A stretch of 64,000 nucleotides of DNA from Algoriphagus vanfongensis DSM 17529 (GCF_000429465.1 NZ_AUBX01000018.1:105196-169195), one strand, 5' to 3'; counted from the first letter of the stretch, positions 44,162 through 53,692 are shown. Numbers and translations are program-made. The notes: generated by a model not told the origin, from the sequence alone.

Positions 44162-45310
44162 TTAAGCGGGAGTGAGGGTGATGGCTCGGGTGAGGCTTTT
44201 TTCGCCATAGCGGTTTTTGATCCAGTCAATCGCCTGATACAGGCTTACACCTTCTTCGGTGTCCTGAAAAAGGTCGATTTGCTGATGTCCCTGCACGAGA
44301 TGACTGACTTTTACCCCGATGAGCCGTACCAGCATTCGCTTTTCATAGAGCTTCGCAAAGAGTTCTTTGGCTCTTTCTAAAAGCACTTCATCCGAACTGG
44401 TGTAAGAGATAATGCATTGACGGCTGACGGTGTCGAAATTGGCATAGCGGAGCTTCACCGTGATGCAGCCACAGAGCTTGCGCTTTTGGCGCAGTTCAAA
44501 GCCAACTTTCTCCGTCATCCGTACGAGCTGGCTATGGAGAAAAGCCATATCGATGGTGTCGCTCTCGAAGGTGTTTTCGGTGCCGATGCTTTTCTGCTCG
44601 GTGTAGGGAATCACGGGTGATTCGTCGATGCCGTTGGCTTTTCGGGAAAGGTCGATTCCCCATTTTCCCAATAGATTTTGCATCATCCGGGGTGGGATTT
44701 CACTGAGAAGTTTGATGTTTTCGACGCCCATTCGCTCGAGTAGCACGGAAGTTTTCTCACCTATTCCCGGCATTCTTCGGATGGGAAGCGGAGCGAGATA
44801 GGGCTTTTCGGTGCCAAAAGGAATCGTAGTCTGCCCGTTGGGTTTGGCGTCATGCGTGGCGACTTTGGACACGAGTTTGTTCACTGCCAAAGCACAGGAA
44901 ATCGGCAAACCTGACTCTCGGGTAATCTTATCCCGTAATTCTTTGGTGAATTTTCCACAGCCAAAAAACCGGTCCATTCCCGTCATATCGATGTAAAACT
45001 CATCGATCGAAGCCTTCTCCATGAGGGGAACCTGTTCCTGGATTATTTGAGTAACAATGCGCGACTGCTGGCTGTAGCTGTCATGATCTCCTTTGACGTA
45101 GAATGCCGAGGGGCAAAGTCTCCGCGCCAGCTTCATGGGCATGGCGGAATGCACGCCAAATTTCCGCGCTTCGTAACTGCACGAAGCCACCACGCCACGG
45201 TCGGAGCTCCCACCGATGATGACGGGTTTTCCTTTTAGCGCTTCGTTTTTCAACCGCTCCACAGACACAAAAAACGTGTCCAGATCCAAATGCACGATAT
45301 GCCTTTCCAT
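44162..45310 (-). CDS. dinB: Y-family DNA polymerase IV
   Basis: 382 residues from the ATG at 45310. Catalytic acidic residues are at D9 (VHLDLDTFF) and D103-E104 (SIDEFYID), matching the E. coli enzyme's numbering. The steric/fidelity loop region CSYEARKFGVHSAMP and a HhH motif (MPGIGEKTSVLLERMG) are present. The C-terminal little-finger domain is complete, with no obvious clamp-binding tail. It carries out translesion synthesis past minor-groove adducts and is prone to frameshifts. It is first in an operon with the DnaE-type polymerase (1-bp gap) and divergent from a LexA-like regulator, with two operator-like dyads in the 69-bp gap. Confidence 0.96.
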   Translation of the reverse strand: MERHIVHLDLDTFFVSVERLKNEALKGKPVIIGGSSDRGVVASCSYEARKFGVHSAMPMKLARRLCPSAFYVKGDHDSYSQQSRIVTQIIQEQVPLMEKASIDEFYIDMTGMDRFFGCGKFTKELRDKITRESGLPISCALAVNKLVSKVATHDAKPNGQTTIPFGTEKPYLAPLPIRRMPGIGEKTSVLLERMGVENIKLLSEIPPRMMQNLLGKWGIDLSRKANGIDESPVIPYTEQKSIGTENTFESDTIDMAFLHSQLVRMTEKVGFELRQKRKLCGCITVKLRYANFDTVSRQCIISYTSSDEVLLERAKELFAKLYEKRMLVRLIGVKVSHLVQGHQQIDLFQDTEEGVSLYQAIDWIKNRYGEKSLTRAITLTPA

Positions 45311-45331
45311 TTCTCAGATTACTTGCTATAT

Positions 45332-45350
45332 TTGATAGTATTAGTATCAA
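45332..45350. promoter_or_regulatory. 19-bp dyad, candidate repressor operator 1
   Basis: TTGATA-N7-TATCAA is a perfect 6-bp inverted repeat 21 bp from the dinB start. Together with a second, weaker 19-bp dyad it fills the divergent promoter gap next to a LexA-like repressor gene. Confidence 0.65.
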
Positions 45351-45354
45351 TTTA

Positions 45355-45373
45355 TTGTCATTAATTGTATCAA
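45355..45373. promoter_or_regulatory. 19-bp dyad, candidate repressor operator 2
   Basis: TTGTCA-N7-TATCAA has the same length and right arm as operator 1 and a degenerate left arm (TTG conserved). Its centre is 23 bp from that of operator 1, about two helical turns, and it ends 6 bp before the regulator's ATG, as expected for autorepression. Confidence 0.5.
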
Positions 45374-45379
45374 ATAAAA

Positions 45380-46186
45380 ATGGGAAGTCAAAACTTTTTC
45401 TGGGCAGGCAATCTGAAATTTCTCAGAAAGCGACGCAAATTGAGTCAGGACATGCTGGCGGAGAATCTTGGCATGACTCGGGCCAAGCTGAATGCGCATG
45501 AAAATGGGCATAGCAAGTCCCCGGCTATCGAGGATTTGCTGCTGTGCGCGGATTATTTCCGGATGAGTGTGGATACGCTGCTGCGGGTAGATCTTTCCAA
45601 GCTGAGTGAGCTCAAACTCCGTGATCTGGAGGCAGGGAATGATGTGTTTCTGAGTGGTTCGAAAGTTCGGATTCTGGCGACTACTGTCAGCTCGGAAAAT
45701 GAGGAAAACATAGAGCTAGTGCCAATCAAGGCGAAGGCTGGATATCTGGGAGGCTTTGGAGATCCGGAATATCTGAGTACACTTCCGGTATTTTCACTTC
45801 CCAATCTGCCGAAGGATAAGAAATATCGAATGTTTCAAACGGAGGGAGACAGTATGCTGCCCATCGCTGATGGATCGTATGTGATCGGTTCCTATCTGAC
45901 CGAATGGCGGCTAGCCAAAGAGACTCCCTGTGTGGTGGTGACGGCAAGTGAAGGAATCAGTTTTAAGATGCTGAGCTTTCAGGCTGAGGAAAGGAGTTTT
46001 TTGCTCCGCTCGCTCAATCCCATCTATAGTCCATATAAAGTGCCGGCTGAGGAGATTCGTGAAATCTGGAAGTTTGAATACTTCATGAGTGATGAGCTGC
46101 CTCAAGAAACGTTGACACTGCAGCAAATCGGTATTGGTATTTCTGAGATCAATAGGAAGCTAGATGCAGCAGGGAAAAATTCTTAA
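45380..46186 (+). CDS. LexA-like repressor: XRE helix-turn-helix plus self-cleaving S24 domain
   Basis: 268 residues from the ATG at 45380 (a TTG at 45365 is in frame but overlaps operator 2). An XRE-type HTH occupies about 10-68 (LRKRRKLSQDMLAENLGMTR). The S24 domain shows all three elements of self-cleavage: Ala120-Gly121 (KAKAGYLGG), Ser158 (EGDSMLP) and Lys196 (ISFKML). Their spacing is close to LexA's A84-G85, S119, K156. By family behaviour, RecA filaments should trigger cleavage and derepress dinB and the DnaE-type polymerase. It is divergent from dinB and probably autoregulated through the dyads in the gap. The HTH differs from LexA's winged helix, so this is a lambda-cI-like architecture. 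Confidence 0.9.
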   Translation: MGSQNFFWAGNLKFLRKRRKLSQDMLAENLGMTRAKLNAHENGHSKSPAIEDLLLCADYFRMSVDTLLRVDLSKLSELKLRDLEAGNDVFLSGSKVRILATTVSSENEENIELVPIKAKAGYLGGFGDPEYLSTLPVFSLPNLPKDKKYRMFQTEGDSMLPIADGSYVIGSYLTEWRLAKETPCVVVTASEGISFKMLSFQAEERSFLLRSLNPIYSPYKVPAEEIREIWKFEYFMSDELPQETLTLQQIGIGISEINRKLDAAGKNS

Positions 46187-46493
46187 GAAGATGAAAGGTG
46201 TCGCTGCTGAGCTTGAAAAATGTATCATCAAAAATCGATTTTCTAACCCTTCCATAGAATGGGTTTTATTCTGAAGTTGAGTGGGATCGGTCACTGTATC
46301 TTCTGGTCTTGAAGTGTCAAACTGATGCAATGTGGCAAAGTGGCTTTTAAATTTCGAAGATGTTGTGCCAATCAATAGTCTGATTTTCGAAAATGGGGTA
46401 TTAAACAAGGAAAGAGGTAAGCTTTCCACGTGACTGTGGATGGGTGCGTTTGATCGTGTTTAAAAACTCTTTTGGAAAAAAATGAATGAGAAT
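46187..46493. other. intergenic region after the LexA-like gene
   Basis: No credible gene in about 300 bp. A weak stem (AACCC-TTC with GAA-T-GGGTT, 46245-46265) followed by TTTATT may end the regulator's transcript. Confidence 0.45.
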
Positions 46494-46519
46494 CAAGAGT
46501 GGCAATATCGCCACTCTTG
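46494..46519. promoter_or_regulatory. perfect hairpin in the leader of the metallophosphoesterase gene
   Basis: CAAGAGTGGC and GCCACTCTTG form a 10-bp perfect stem around a 6-base loop, ending 14 bp before the ATG at 46534. No T run follows on either strand, so it is not an ordinary terminator. It may protect the mRNA start or bind a regulator. Confidence 0.5.
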
Positions 46520-46533
46520 TTCATTTACGACAT

Positions 46534-47865
46534 ATGAATTTGAAATTTAGAACATTGCTGTTCTTTGGGCTATTTGCAACTCTAGTATGTAAAGCTCAGG
46601 ATGATAAACCGAAGTGTATAATTTTGACAGACTTTGCTGATCCTACTACTACCAAAGCTGTGACTTGGCAGACTGGAGGTGCTTCAGGGAAGCAACTTCT
46701 ACAATTTGCCAAAGCTACCGCCTCTCCTTATGGAGAAGATGCTGTAAGTACGGTTTCGGCCAATTCAGAACAAGTCTCAAATAATACTTACGGCTTAAAC
46801 TATTATCATTCTGTTGATATGACTGAATTGGAACCGGGCACAAAGTATCGCTACAGGGTGGGGTCGGACTCTGGTGGTTGGAGCGCATGGACTCAATTCA
46901 AAACCGCAGATGACGGTCAATCATCCAAGTCCTTGGACTTTGTGTATTTGGGGGATATACAAAATGACATCTATTCTTGGGGAACTCGGGCTGTCTGGGC
47001 AGCTCACAGCAAAATGCCTTATGCAGATTTTATATTGTTCGCTGGAGACTGTGTGGACAAAGGAAATGACAAAGAGCAATGGCAGGAATGGTTTGATGCT
47101 TTGGGAAGAGTAGCTGAGACGACTCCTGTCGTTCCTGTGGTGGGCAATCATGAATATGAAAAAATCAATGATACCGCTGAAGAAAGAGCTTTATCAGTCT
47201 ATTGGAAAGCACAATTTAGCTTGCCTAAAAATGGATTGGCTAGTTTGGAGGAAACATCTTTTTTCCTTGATTACCCTGCCATGCGTCTTGTCGTGCTGAA
47301 TAGTATGGAGGCATTAGCTTCCGAACAATATCTGATCGCCCAGACTGAGTGGTTGGAAGGGGTTCTGGCTTCGACAACTCAAAAATGGATCGTGATTTCC
47401 TTCCATCATCCCTTGTTTAGTGCTCGAGATGGGAGGTATGGAGATTATCCCGAATTGCGGGAACAATGGCAGCCCTTGTTTGAAAAGTATCAAGTGGATT
47501 TGGTACTGACAGGGCATGACCACATGTATGGGAGATCAGGAAATCAACCCGGTACCTCAGATTTAGAAAATGGTGAAGTTGGTCCAGTCTACGTGGTATC
47601 GGTTGCAGGACCAAAAATGTATGGGATTGATGAAGAAAAGCGCTGGATGGAAAGAGCTGCTGTCAATACCCAACTTTATCAGACGATTTCAATTGTTGGT
47701 GATCATCTGAAGTTTCGCACATACACTGTCACGGATGAGCTTTACGATTCTTTTGACTTGTTCAAGCAAAAAGAAGGAGTAAACAGAATTGAGGAACATC
47801 TGCCATTTGATCGAGCATCCGAATTAAGATTCCCCAATGGGAAATATACCAATAAAACTAACTAA
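46534..47865 (+). CDS. exported purple-acid-phosphatase-like metallophosphoesterase
   Basis: 443 residues from the ATG at 46534; the upstream in-frame ATG at 46486 would translate through the leader hairpin and lacks signal character. A signal peptide (LLFFGLFATLVCKAQ) precedes a fibronectin-like N-terminal domain (to about 130) with TKAVTWQTGG and YRYRVGSDSGGW, typical of purple acid phosphatases. The dinuclear-metal motifs are YLGDIQND, FAGDCVDKGND, VGNHEYE, SFHHP and LTGHDHMYGR. It hydrolyses phosphate esters outside the cytoplasm. It is 11 bp upstream of a second metallophosphoesterase gene and probably shares its transcript. Confidence 0.92.
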   Translation: MNLKFRTLLFFGLFATLVCKAQDDKPKCIILTDFADPTTTKAVTWQTGGASGKQLLQFAKATASPYGEDAVSTVSANSEQVSNNTYGLNYYHSVDMTELEPGTKYRYRVGSDSGGWSAWTQFKTADDGQSSKSLDFVYLGDIQNDIYSWGTRAVWAAHSKMPYADFILFAGDCVDKGNDKEQWQEWFDALGRVAETTPVVPVVGNHEYEKINDTAEERALSVYWKAQFSLPKNGLASLEETSFFLDYPAMRLVVLNSMEALASEQYLIAQTEWLEGVLASTTQKWIVISFHHPLFSARDGRYGDYPELREQWQPLFEKYQVDLVLTGHDHMYGRSGNQPGTSDLENGEVGPVYVVSVAGPKMYGIDEEKRWMERAAVNTQLYQTISIVGDHLKFRTYTVTDELYDSFDLFKQKEGVNRIEEHLPFDRASELRFPNGKYTNKTN

Positions 47866-47876
47866 GAGTCACTCCC

Positions 47877-49481
47877 ATGTTTTTTGAAATAAATAATAAG
47901 AGATCAGTTGTCATCCTGTTACTACTTTTTATATGGCAGTTGTCTCATCTTACACACGCTCAAACGCCTTCAACTGTATCCGGCTACGTATTTGAAGATC
48001 TAAATAAAAATGGCAAAAGGGATAGCGACGAAATAGGCTTGGTGGATATAGGAGTGACCAATGGTGTACAGGTTGTTTTAACTGATAGAGAAGGAAAATA
48101 CACTTTGCCCGCAAGCGAGGATATGATCGTCTCAGTGATCAAGCCGAGTGGTTTTTCTTTGTCTTTGAATGAGAAAAATCAACCTGAGTTTTACTATATC
48201 CATAAGCCTAATGGTTCGCCGGAAACTGGAGAGAAGGGAGTGGCTCCCACTGGAGACTTGCCATCTGCTGTTAATTTTCCCTTGTATCGGACCGATGAGT
48301 CTGATTCATTTTCTGTATTGCTTTTTGGGGATCCGCAGGCAGATGATTTGACCAATGCAGGATATTTTGAAAAAGCAATTGTAGATGAACTTATTGGAGG
48401 TAACGGGGCAGTTTTTGGGTTAAGTCTAGGAGACTTGGGCGCTCGGGATTTGTATCCAGTTTATATTTCCAATACTGCTAAAATAGGAATCCCTTGGTAC
48501 AATCTTTTGGGAAACCATGATATGAACAAGGGGGATCGGGATGAGTTGACTGACGAAACTTATGAGGCGAGTTTTGGTCCTGCCAGCTACTCTTTGAACT
48601 ATGGAAATGCACATTTTATCATTTTGGATGATGTGGTGACTCCAGATCCTTATGGGAGGAGTAGTTATGTAGGAGGTTTCCGGGAGGATATACTAGCCTT
48701 TGTAGAAAATGACTTGAAATATGTCCCTAAGGACAAATTGGTTGTCTTGGCATTTCATATTCCAATATATGAGTTTGAAGTCGGACCAGACCAGTTTCGG
48801 GAAGGAGACCGAGAGAAGCTTTTTGCTTTGCTAGAGGGATATCATTATACTCTTTCTCTTTCAGGTCATACTCATTCGGAAAATCATCATTTTTTCACCC
48901 CTGAAGAAGGCTGGCCTAATGAAGGATTTCATCACCATTACAATCCCGGAGCTACTTCAGGATCTATTTATGTGGGGCCAAAAGATAGCTATGGAACACC
49001 ATCCAGCATCATGAGGGATGGTACTCCCAAGGGTTATGCTTTTTTGACTATTAAGGGTAACCAGTACAGTTATGAATATGTGCCTTCGGGGGATAATGAT
49101 TGGAAGATGAGTGTTCATATCCCTAAAATTGTGCCTCAGGTCAAAAAGTATAGGGGGGAGATCTCGGTCAACTTCTTTCAGGGAAGTCCAAGGGATATAC
49201 TGGAGTTTCGAATAGATGGCGGGGAATGGCAGCTTTTAGAATTCAAGCCTGATTATGATAAATTCCTTTTAGATCTTCATTACGAATGGGATCATGCAGA
49301 TACATTGCCTTGGGGTATTAGGCCTTCCACTCCCTTGATTTCCTCACATATCTGGAGTACAAGGATGCCTTCTGATTTGCCATTAGGTATGCACGAATTG
49401 GAAATAAGAGCTACAGACTGGCTGGGGAGAAACTATTCTACTCGAAAAACTTTTGAAGTAGTTCCCGATCACTTGCAATAG
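47877..49481 (+). CDS. exported calcineurin-like phosphoesterase with MetallophosN and MetallophosC domains
   Basis: 534 residues from the ATG at 47877. A signal peptide ends around residue 29. The N-terminal domain (about 33-125; SGYVFEDLNKNGKRDSDE) is an SdrD-B/MetallophosN-type beta-sandwich. The catalytic core has FGDPQADD, SLGDLGARD, LGNHDMNKGD, AFHIPIYE and SLSGHTHSEN. The last 150 residues form the MetallophosC domain. Bacteroidota proteins with this layout are exported phosphodiesterases or phosphatases of unknown substrate. It lies 11 bp after the purple-acid-phosphatase-like gene, making a two-gene phosphate-releasing operon. Confidence 0.92.
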   Translation: MFFEINNKRSVVILLLLFIWQLSHLTHAQTPSTVSGYVFEDLNKNGKRDSDEIGLVDIGVTNGVQVVLTDREGKYTLPASEDMIVSVIKPSGFSLSLNEKNQPEFYYIHKPNGSPETGEKGVAPTGDLPSAVNFPLYRTDESDSFSVLLFGDPQADDLTNAGYFEKAIVDELIGGNGAVFGLSLGDLGARDLYPVYISNTAKIGIPWYNLLGNHDMNKGDRDELTDETYEASFGPASYSLNYGNAHFIILDDVVTPDPYGRSSYVGGFREDILAFVENDLKYVPKDKLVVLAFHIPIYEFEVGPDQFREGDREKLFALLEGYHYTLSLSGHTHSENHHFFTPEEGWPNEGFHHHYNPGATSGSIYVGPKDSYGTPSSIMRDGTPKGYAFLTIKGNQYSYEYVPSGDNDWKMSVHIPKIVPQVKKYRGEISVNFFQGSPRDILEFRIDGGEWQLLEFKPDYDKFLLDLHYEWDHADTLPWGIRPSTPLISSHIWSTRMPSDLPLGMHELEIRATDWLGRNYSTRKTFEVVPDHLQ

Positions 49482-49779
49482 ATAGATTGTACTAATTGAA
49501 AATGAAACAAAGTTACATGGGAAAGCTTGGTGCTAAGTTGATCAAAAAGCGGGTCGATACGAGTACGCAACCAATTCATAGATATGTACGCTTATGATTT
49601 TAAAAAAAGGCGACTCAATGGGTTTTTGGAGTGGTTTGAAAATGTGATTTGCTGAGAGTTACCTTCAGTTGGACGGCTTAGATTGTTGTACGTGTTTTTG
49701 TTGATCAATCCCTCCTTTGATGATTGGAATAGTTTTGAAGGTAAATCAGGATTCTAAGAGAGTATTGTCCATTCAGCAA
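49482..49779. other. 298-bp intergenic region
   Basis: Between convergent genes. I see no gene, terminator with a T run, or repeat in it. Confidence 0.5.
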
Positions 49780-51570
49780 TTAATTATAAACGATCAGGTT
49801 TGGTTCGGTCACGAAGACGTCTGATTTTCTAAACCTTAGGTTCTTTCTCAAACTAAATACAAATTTGGAATCCCCTTCATCGTCGGTAGGTATGAAAGTG
49901 CTTTTCAATTCTATGGTTCCAAATATTAAGTTTTCATTTCTAATCCTCATACCAAGACTGATTCCCTGAAAATTCTGGTTCTTGTTTTCGCATGTAAAAC
50001 ATTTGAGTTTGGCCCAATAGTAGGAAGTAAATGGAGCTATCCTAAAACCAAGTAAAGACCAGGGAGTAAATAGACTGGATTCAAATCCAAAGGCAGTTCT
50101 CTTCGTTGCGTCCACCTCTTCCACACGTAAGCCAGGAATTAAATTGCCTCTGATAGTCAACCATTCGTTGGTGAGACGATTGTACAGATGGGTATAGATC
50201 AAGCTTGCAGAATTTCTGATTTTGTACTTTCCCAGAGAAAATGCTTGAGTGTAATAAGTGCCTCCTGCCTGAAGCACCGCATCTTCGATTCCTTTTCTCA
50301 GGTAGCTTGCTCCGTTTAGATTCAACTCATAGAAACTCCCATTCCTGGAGGCTTTCTTATAGTTGATGTTAATGTCTCCATAGGGGCGGCTATAGCCCAT
50401 TGTAGTTGTATAGCCCCAGGTGGTAGAGATATTATATCCTGAAGGAATATCTTCTGTTCGTCCAAAACCATAGACGTACTGGGTTTTGAAAAAATCTTGT
50501 TCATATACTGTGAATTCAGCCAGTATTCCTTTGCTGTCGTTGTACCTGCTTTCATCGATTACATCTTCCTGAGACGGCTGATTGATGAAATACCCATCAA
50601 ATACCCTGATGGCCAGGAACTCTCTCCTTCTATCCTGTAGGGTCTTATTTGAACCAAAATTGTAGCCCGTCCATAGATTCATAATATTGTATTTATAATC
50701 CAGAAATAGGGAGTCGGGTCTGGAATCTACATTTTTTGACCAATTTTGACTCCATCCAGCACCACCGGCAAATTTGGAATAGGGAGACACCAGTGGCCGG
50801 TCCAAACTGATTCCAATAGCATGCTCCTTCTCTTCTCCGGCGCTGATTCCAGAGTTTAGTTGGGTGAAATAGGCAGTAAAATCCGCAAAACTGCCCAAAA
50901 AGCTGCTTTTGGTATAAGCCAGAGCAATGCCTGTTTTTGGCTTGCGATCCAAGTCATAGAGTAAATTGAATTCAAAACCCTGACCTCTTCCGTCCAAATT
51001 CGCATTATAGACTTTGAGCAGGGGAGAAGTAGGGATTGTCCCTCCGATGGAGCCTCCAAAGCTAAAAACATCTCTTGTGACTACCGTCAAATCTACCGAG
51101 TCTGTCCCTTCGATAGGAGTGACTATGATTCTACTTTCAAGTATGAAGGACTGATCTCGTAGGTATCGTTCGTTGTCCCCCAATTTGTATGGATTGAGTA
51201 GGTGATTGGGTTTGATAAAAAGATGCTGCCGAATAGTTTTTTCTCGGGTATTGGTATGTAGCTTGTTTCCTATTTTCCCCACTTTTTGAATGATGGGGCT
51301 TTTTGCCCCATATATTGAAAATTCAAAGCCAAAATTCTCAACATTTATATTCCGGATGATTTTACCTTCATAAGGCAGGAATTTTTCTTCAGCTTTTTCC
51401 ACTAAAATAGAGTCTCTGTTTGATCTGGAAATCAGGTCCATTCCTTTTTCCAAAGCTTTCTGAGTGATGGAGGATTTAGTGGTGTCATTCTCATTCTGGG
51501 CAAAAAGAATCTGATTCACACAGAGCAGTATGAAAAGCGAAAAAAATGCTCTGAGGTTCTGTTTGGCCAC
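49780..51570 (-). CDS. D15/BamA-like outer-membrane barrel protein with POTRA-like region
   Basis: 596 residues; the start is GTG at 51570. A signal peptide ends at about residue 25 (QILFAQ). Residues 70-175 look like POTRA strands (GKIIRNINVENFGF, then RQHLFIKPNHLLNPYKLGDN, RYLRDQSFILESRIIV), which in Omp85 proteins bind substrates in the periplasm. The remaining 420 residues alternate as beta strands with aromatic girdles, ending FVTEPNLIVYN. It resembles a short Bacteroidota branch of the surface-antigen (D15) family rather than BamA itself, which is longer and has five POTRA domains. Its cargo is unknown. Confidence 0.8.
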   Translation of the reverse strand: MAKQNLRAFFSLFILLCVNQILFAQNENDTTKSSITQKALEKGMDLISRSNRDSILVEKAEEKFLPYEGKIIRNINVENFGFEFSIYGAKSPIIQKVGKIGNKLHTNTREKTIRQHLFIKPNHLLNPYKLGDNERYLRDQSFILESRIIVTPIEGTDSVDLTVVTRDVFSFGGSIGGTIPTSPLLKVYNANLDGRGQGFEFNLLYDLDRKPKTGIALAYTKSSFLGSFADFTAYFTQLNSGISAGEEKEHAIGISLDRPLVSPYSKFAGGAGWSQNWSKNVDSRPDSLFLDYKYNIMNLWTGYNFGSNKTLQDRRREFLAIRVFDGYFINQPSQEDVIDESRYNDSKGILAEFTVYEQDFFKTQYVYGFGRTEDIPSGYNISTTWGYTTTMGYSRPYGDININYKKASRNGSFYELNLNGASYLRKGIEDAVLQAGGTYYTQAFSLGKYKIRNSASLIYTHLYNRLTNEWLTIRGNLIPGLRVEEVDATKRTAFGFESSLFTPWSLLGFRIAPFTSYYWAKLKCFTCENKNQNFQGISLGMRIRNENLIFGTIELKSTFIPTDDEGDSKFVFSLRKNLRFRKSDVFVTEPNLIVYN

Positions 51571-52262
51571 GTTGATGATCTTTTTTATGGATTAAGCTTG
51601 ATCGCTGATAACTTGAAAACGCTAGCTGATTCCTTGCATTTTCTTTGCCATCCTTGCAAAGCTATCAGGAGTTTGATCAAGAAGTTTTCCGTCGGAAAGA
51701 GTTTAAGAGAAAATAACAGTACTTGTCGGCTAGGATTGATGAAAGAGGCCTACTGAAATCCAGCTAAAAAAACCTCTTACAATTGACTCTGAAAACTCGG
51801 GTTCTCTCCAGTACTTCCAATTCGCTCGACGCTGAACTGAATGCCATGATTTCCATTTATCAGAAGTTGGCTTCATGCTTGAAATTGTAGGGGATTTGTC
51901 CTAACAGTTGGGGGTACCTAGAAAACCTGTTGAGATTGATATGATTCAGCGCTTCTAGTTAATAGAATTTATACTCTGATTTTTTCTGCCTGAGGATAAA
52001 TTGCTTTTACCCTAAATTTCAAGTTCGATCAAAATCGTCTGGATAGTTTTTGAGAAAGCCAGTCTCGGATTGATCTGACTATATTTTAAGAAAAAAGAAA
52101 AATTTAGATAGATCATGCTAATTTGTTGGTGTAGTTTAAACCAAAATAGCACAGAGGTATCTTGTGTGACTAAGGATTGCATGATGGCTGGATGCAACTG
52201 TTCCAAATGAGAAGTAATGTTCCTTGGTCTAGACCAGTTTCGGTACCTAAGAATAATTAGAC
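51571..52262. other. 692-bp intergenic region
   Basis: The longest gap without a supported gene. A 64-codon TTG-initiated minus-strand frame at 52012-52206 has no recognisable features and is not called. The divergent promoters for the D15-like gene and the sulfatase at 52263 must lie here. Confidence 0.5.
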
Positions 52263-53663
52263 ATGAGAAATTTATTTAATAGAATCCTCTATTTCCTACT
52301 TTTCATAAGTTTAGTAGGAGCTTCAAATAACCTCAATGCCCAAAGTCAAAAACCGAATTTCATAATCATTTTTACCGATGATCAAGGGTATGGTGACCTA
52401 GGGGTTTATGGACACCCTACAATTAAGACTCCTCACATTGACCAAATGGCAATGGAAGGCCAAAAGTGGACTAACTTCTATGTAGCAGCTAATGTTTGTA
52501 CACCAAGCAGATCAGCTATAATGACAGGAAGGTTGCCGGTTCGAACAGGCATGTATAGTAACAAAAGACGGGTGTTGTTTCCTGATTCAGATGGAGGATT
52601 ACCTCAAACTGAAAACACCATTGCCCGACTATTAAAGCAGTCTGGTTATGCGACGGCGGCCATTGGAAAATGGCATTTGGGACATTTGCCTCAGTATTTA
52701 CCAACTAGCCATGGGTTTGATTACTACTTCGGCATTCCTTATAGCAATGATATGGATAGAGTGAATGATCTAACATATATGGAATACTTTGCTGATTCTA
52801 AGACTGAAAATTTCAATGTTCCGCTCATGAGGAATGAAGAAATAATTGAACGGCCAGCTGATCAAAATACCATTACCAAAAGATATACAGAGGAAGCAGT
52901 TAAGTTTATAAACTCACACAAAGACGATCCTTTCTTTCTTTATTTGGCCCATTCTCTCCCTCACGTACCCTTATTTGCTGGAGAGGAGTTTTTGGGTACA
53001 AGTGAGCGAGGACTCTATGGTGATATTATTGAGGAGATTGATTGGAGCGTGGGAGAAATTCTAAACGCTTTAAAAAAGAATGGTTTAGATGAGAATACTT
53101 ATGTTGTGTTTACTTCTGACAATGGGCCATGGTTGATTTTTAACGAACAAGGTGGAAGTAGTGGTAGTCTATTTGGAGGAAAGGGTACTAGTTATGAAGG
53201 TGGAGTTAGGGTTCCTACTGTTATCTGGGGGCCTGGAAATGTGAAGCCTGCTGTAATTACTGAAATTGGAAGTACGTTGGACCTCCTGCCAACTTTTTGT
53301 GGACTTTCGGGGACTGCAGTCCCAGACGATAGGGTCTATGATGGATTTGATATTAGTTCTGTATTTGTGCATGCTAAAGAGAGTCCTAGGCAAAGTATGT
53401 TCTATTATCATGGTGATCACTTGTTTGCAGTAAGAAAGGGAGATTTTAAATTATACCTCTACAAAAACAACCCTGTGGGCTATCCTGAGAAATTAGAAGT
53501 TCTTGAAAGACCTTCACTTTATAACTTAGCGGTTGACCCTTCTGAACGCTTTGATCTTTATGAAAAAAATCCAGAAGTTATTGAAAGTATTACCAAGCTA
53601 ATTGAAGAGCATCAAGCGAATATGGTGTTTGGGGAAACTCAATTGGAAAGGGTTATAAATTAG
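52263..53663 (+). CDS. exported sulfatase (S1 family)
   Basis: 466 residues from the ATG at 52263. A signal peptide ends near residue 26 (NNLNAQ). The formylglycine motif is C79-T-P-S-R-S-A. Active-site blocks are IIFTDDQGYGDLGVYG (metal Asp pair), GKWHLGHLP and FTSDNGPW. It is an arylsulfatase/GalNAc-6-sulfatase-like enzyme by overall pattern; the substrate is not resolvable by eye. Monocistronic, with a strong terminator 30 bp downstream. The codon and base usage look more AT-rich than in the neighbouring polymerase cassette. Confidence 0.93.
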   Translation: MRNLFNRILYFLLFISLVGASNNLNAQSQKPNFIIIFTDDQGYGDLGVYGHPTIKTPHIDQMAMEGQKWTNFYVAANVCTPSRSAIMTGRLPVRTGMYSNKRRVLFPDSDGGLPQTENTIARLLKQSGYATAAIGKWHLGHLPQYLPTSHGFDYYFGIPYSNDMDRVNDLTYMEYFADSKTENFNVPLMRNEEIIERPADQNTITKRYTEEAVKFINSHKDDPFFLYLAHSLPHVPLFAGEEFLGTSERGLYGDIIEEIDWSVGEILNALKKNGLDENTYVVFTSDNGPWLIFNEQGGSSGSLFGGKGTSYEGGVRVPTVIWGPGNVKPAVITEIGSTLDLLPTFCGLSGTAVPDDRVYDGFDISSVFVHAKESPRQSMFYYHGDHLFAVRKGDFKLYLYKNNPVGYPEKLEVLERPSLYNLAVDPSERFDLYEKNPEVIESITKLIEEHQANMVFGETQLERVIN

Positions 53664-53692
53664 AGATAATTGGTTTTGACCATATTTTTAAG

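Noticed and set aside
44161..44229. 23 extra N-terminal codons for the DnaE-type polymerase
   Set aside because: They overlap the end of dinB and show no homology; the ATG at 44160 is 1 bp after the dinB stop.
52012..52206. 64-codon minus-strand frame in the 692-bp gap
   Set aside because: TTG start, no domain, signal or conserved-looking motif; probably chance.
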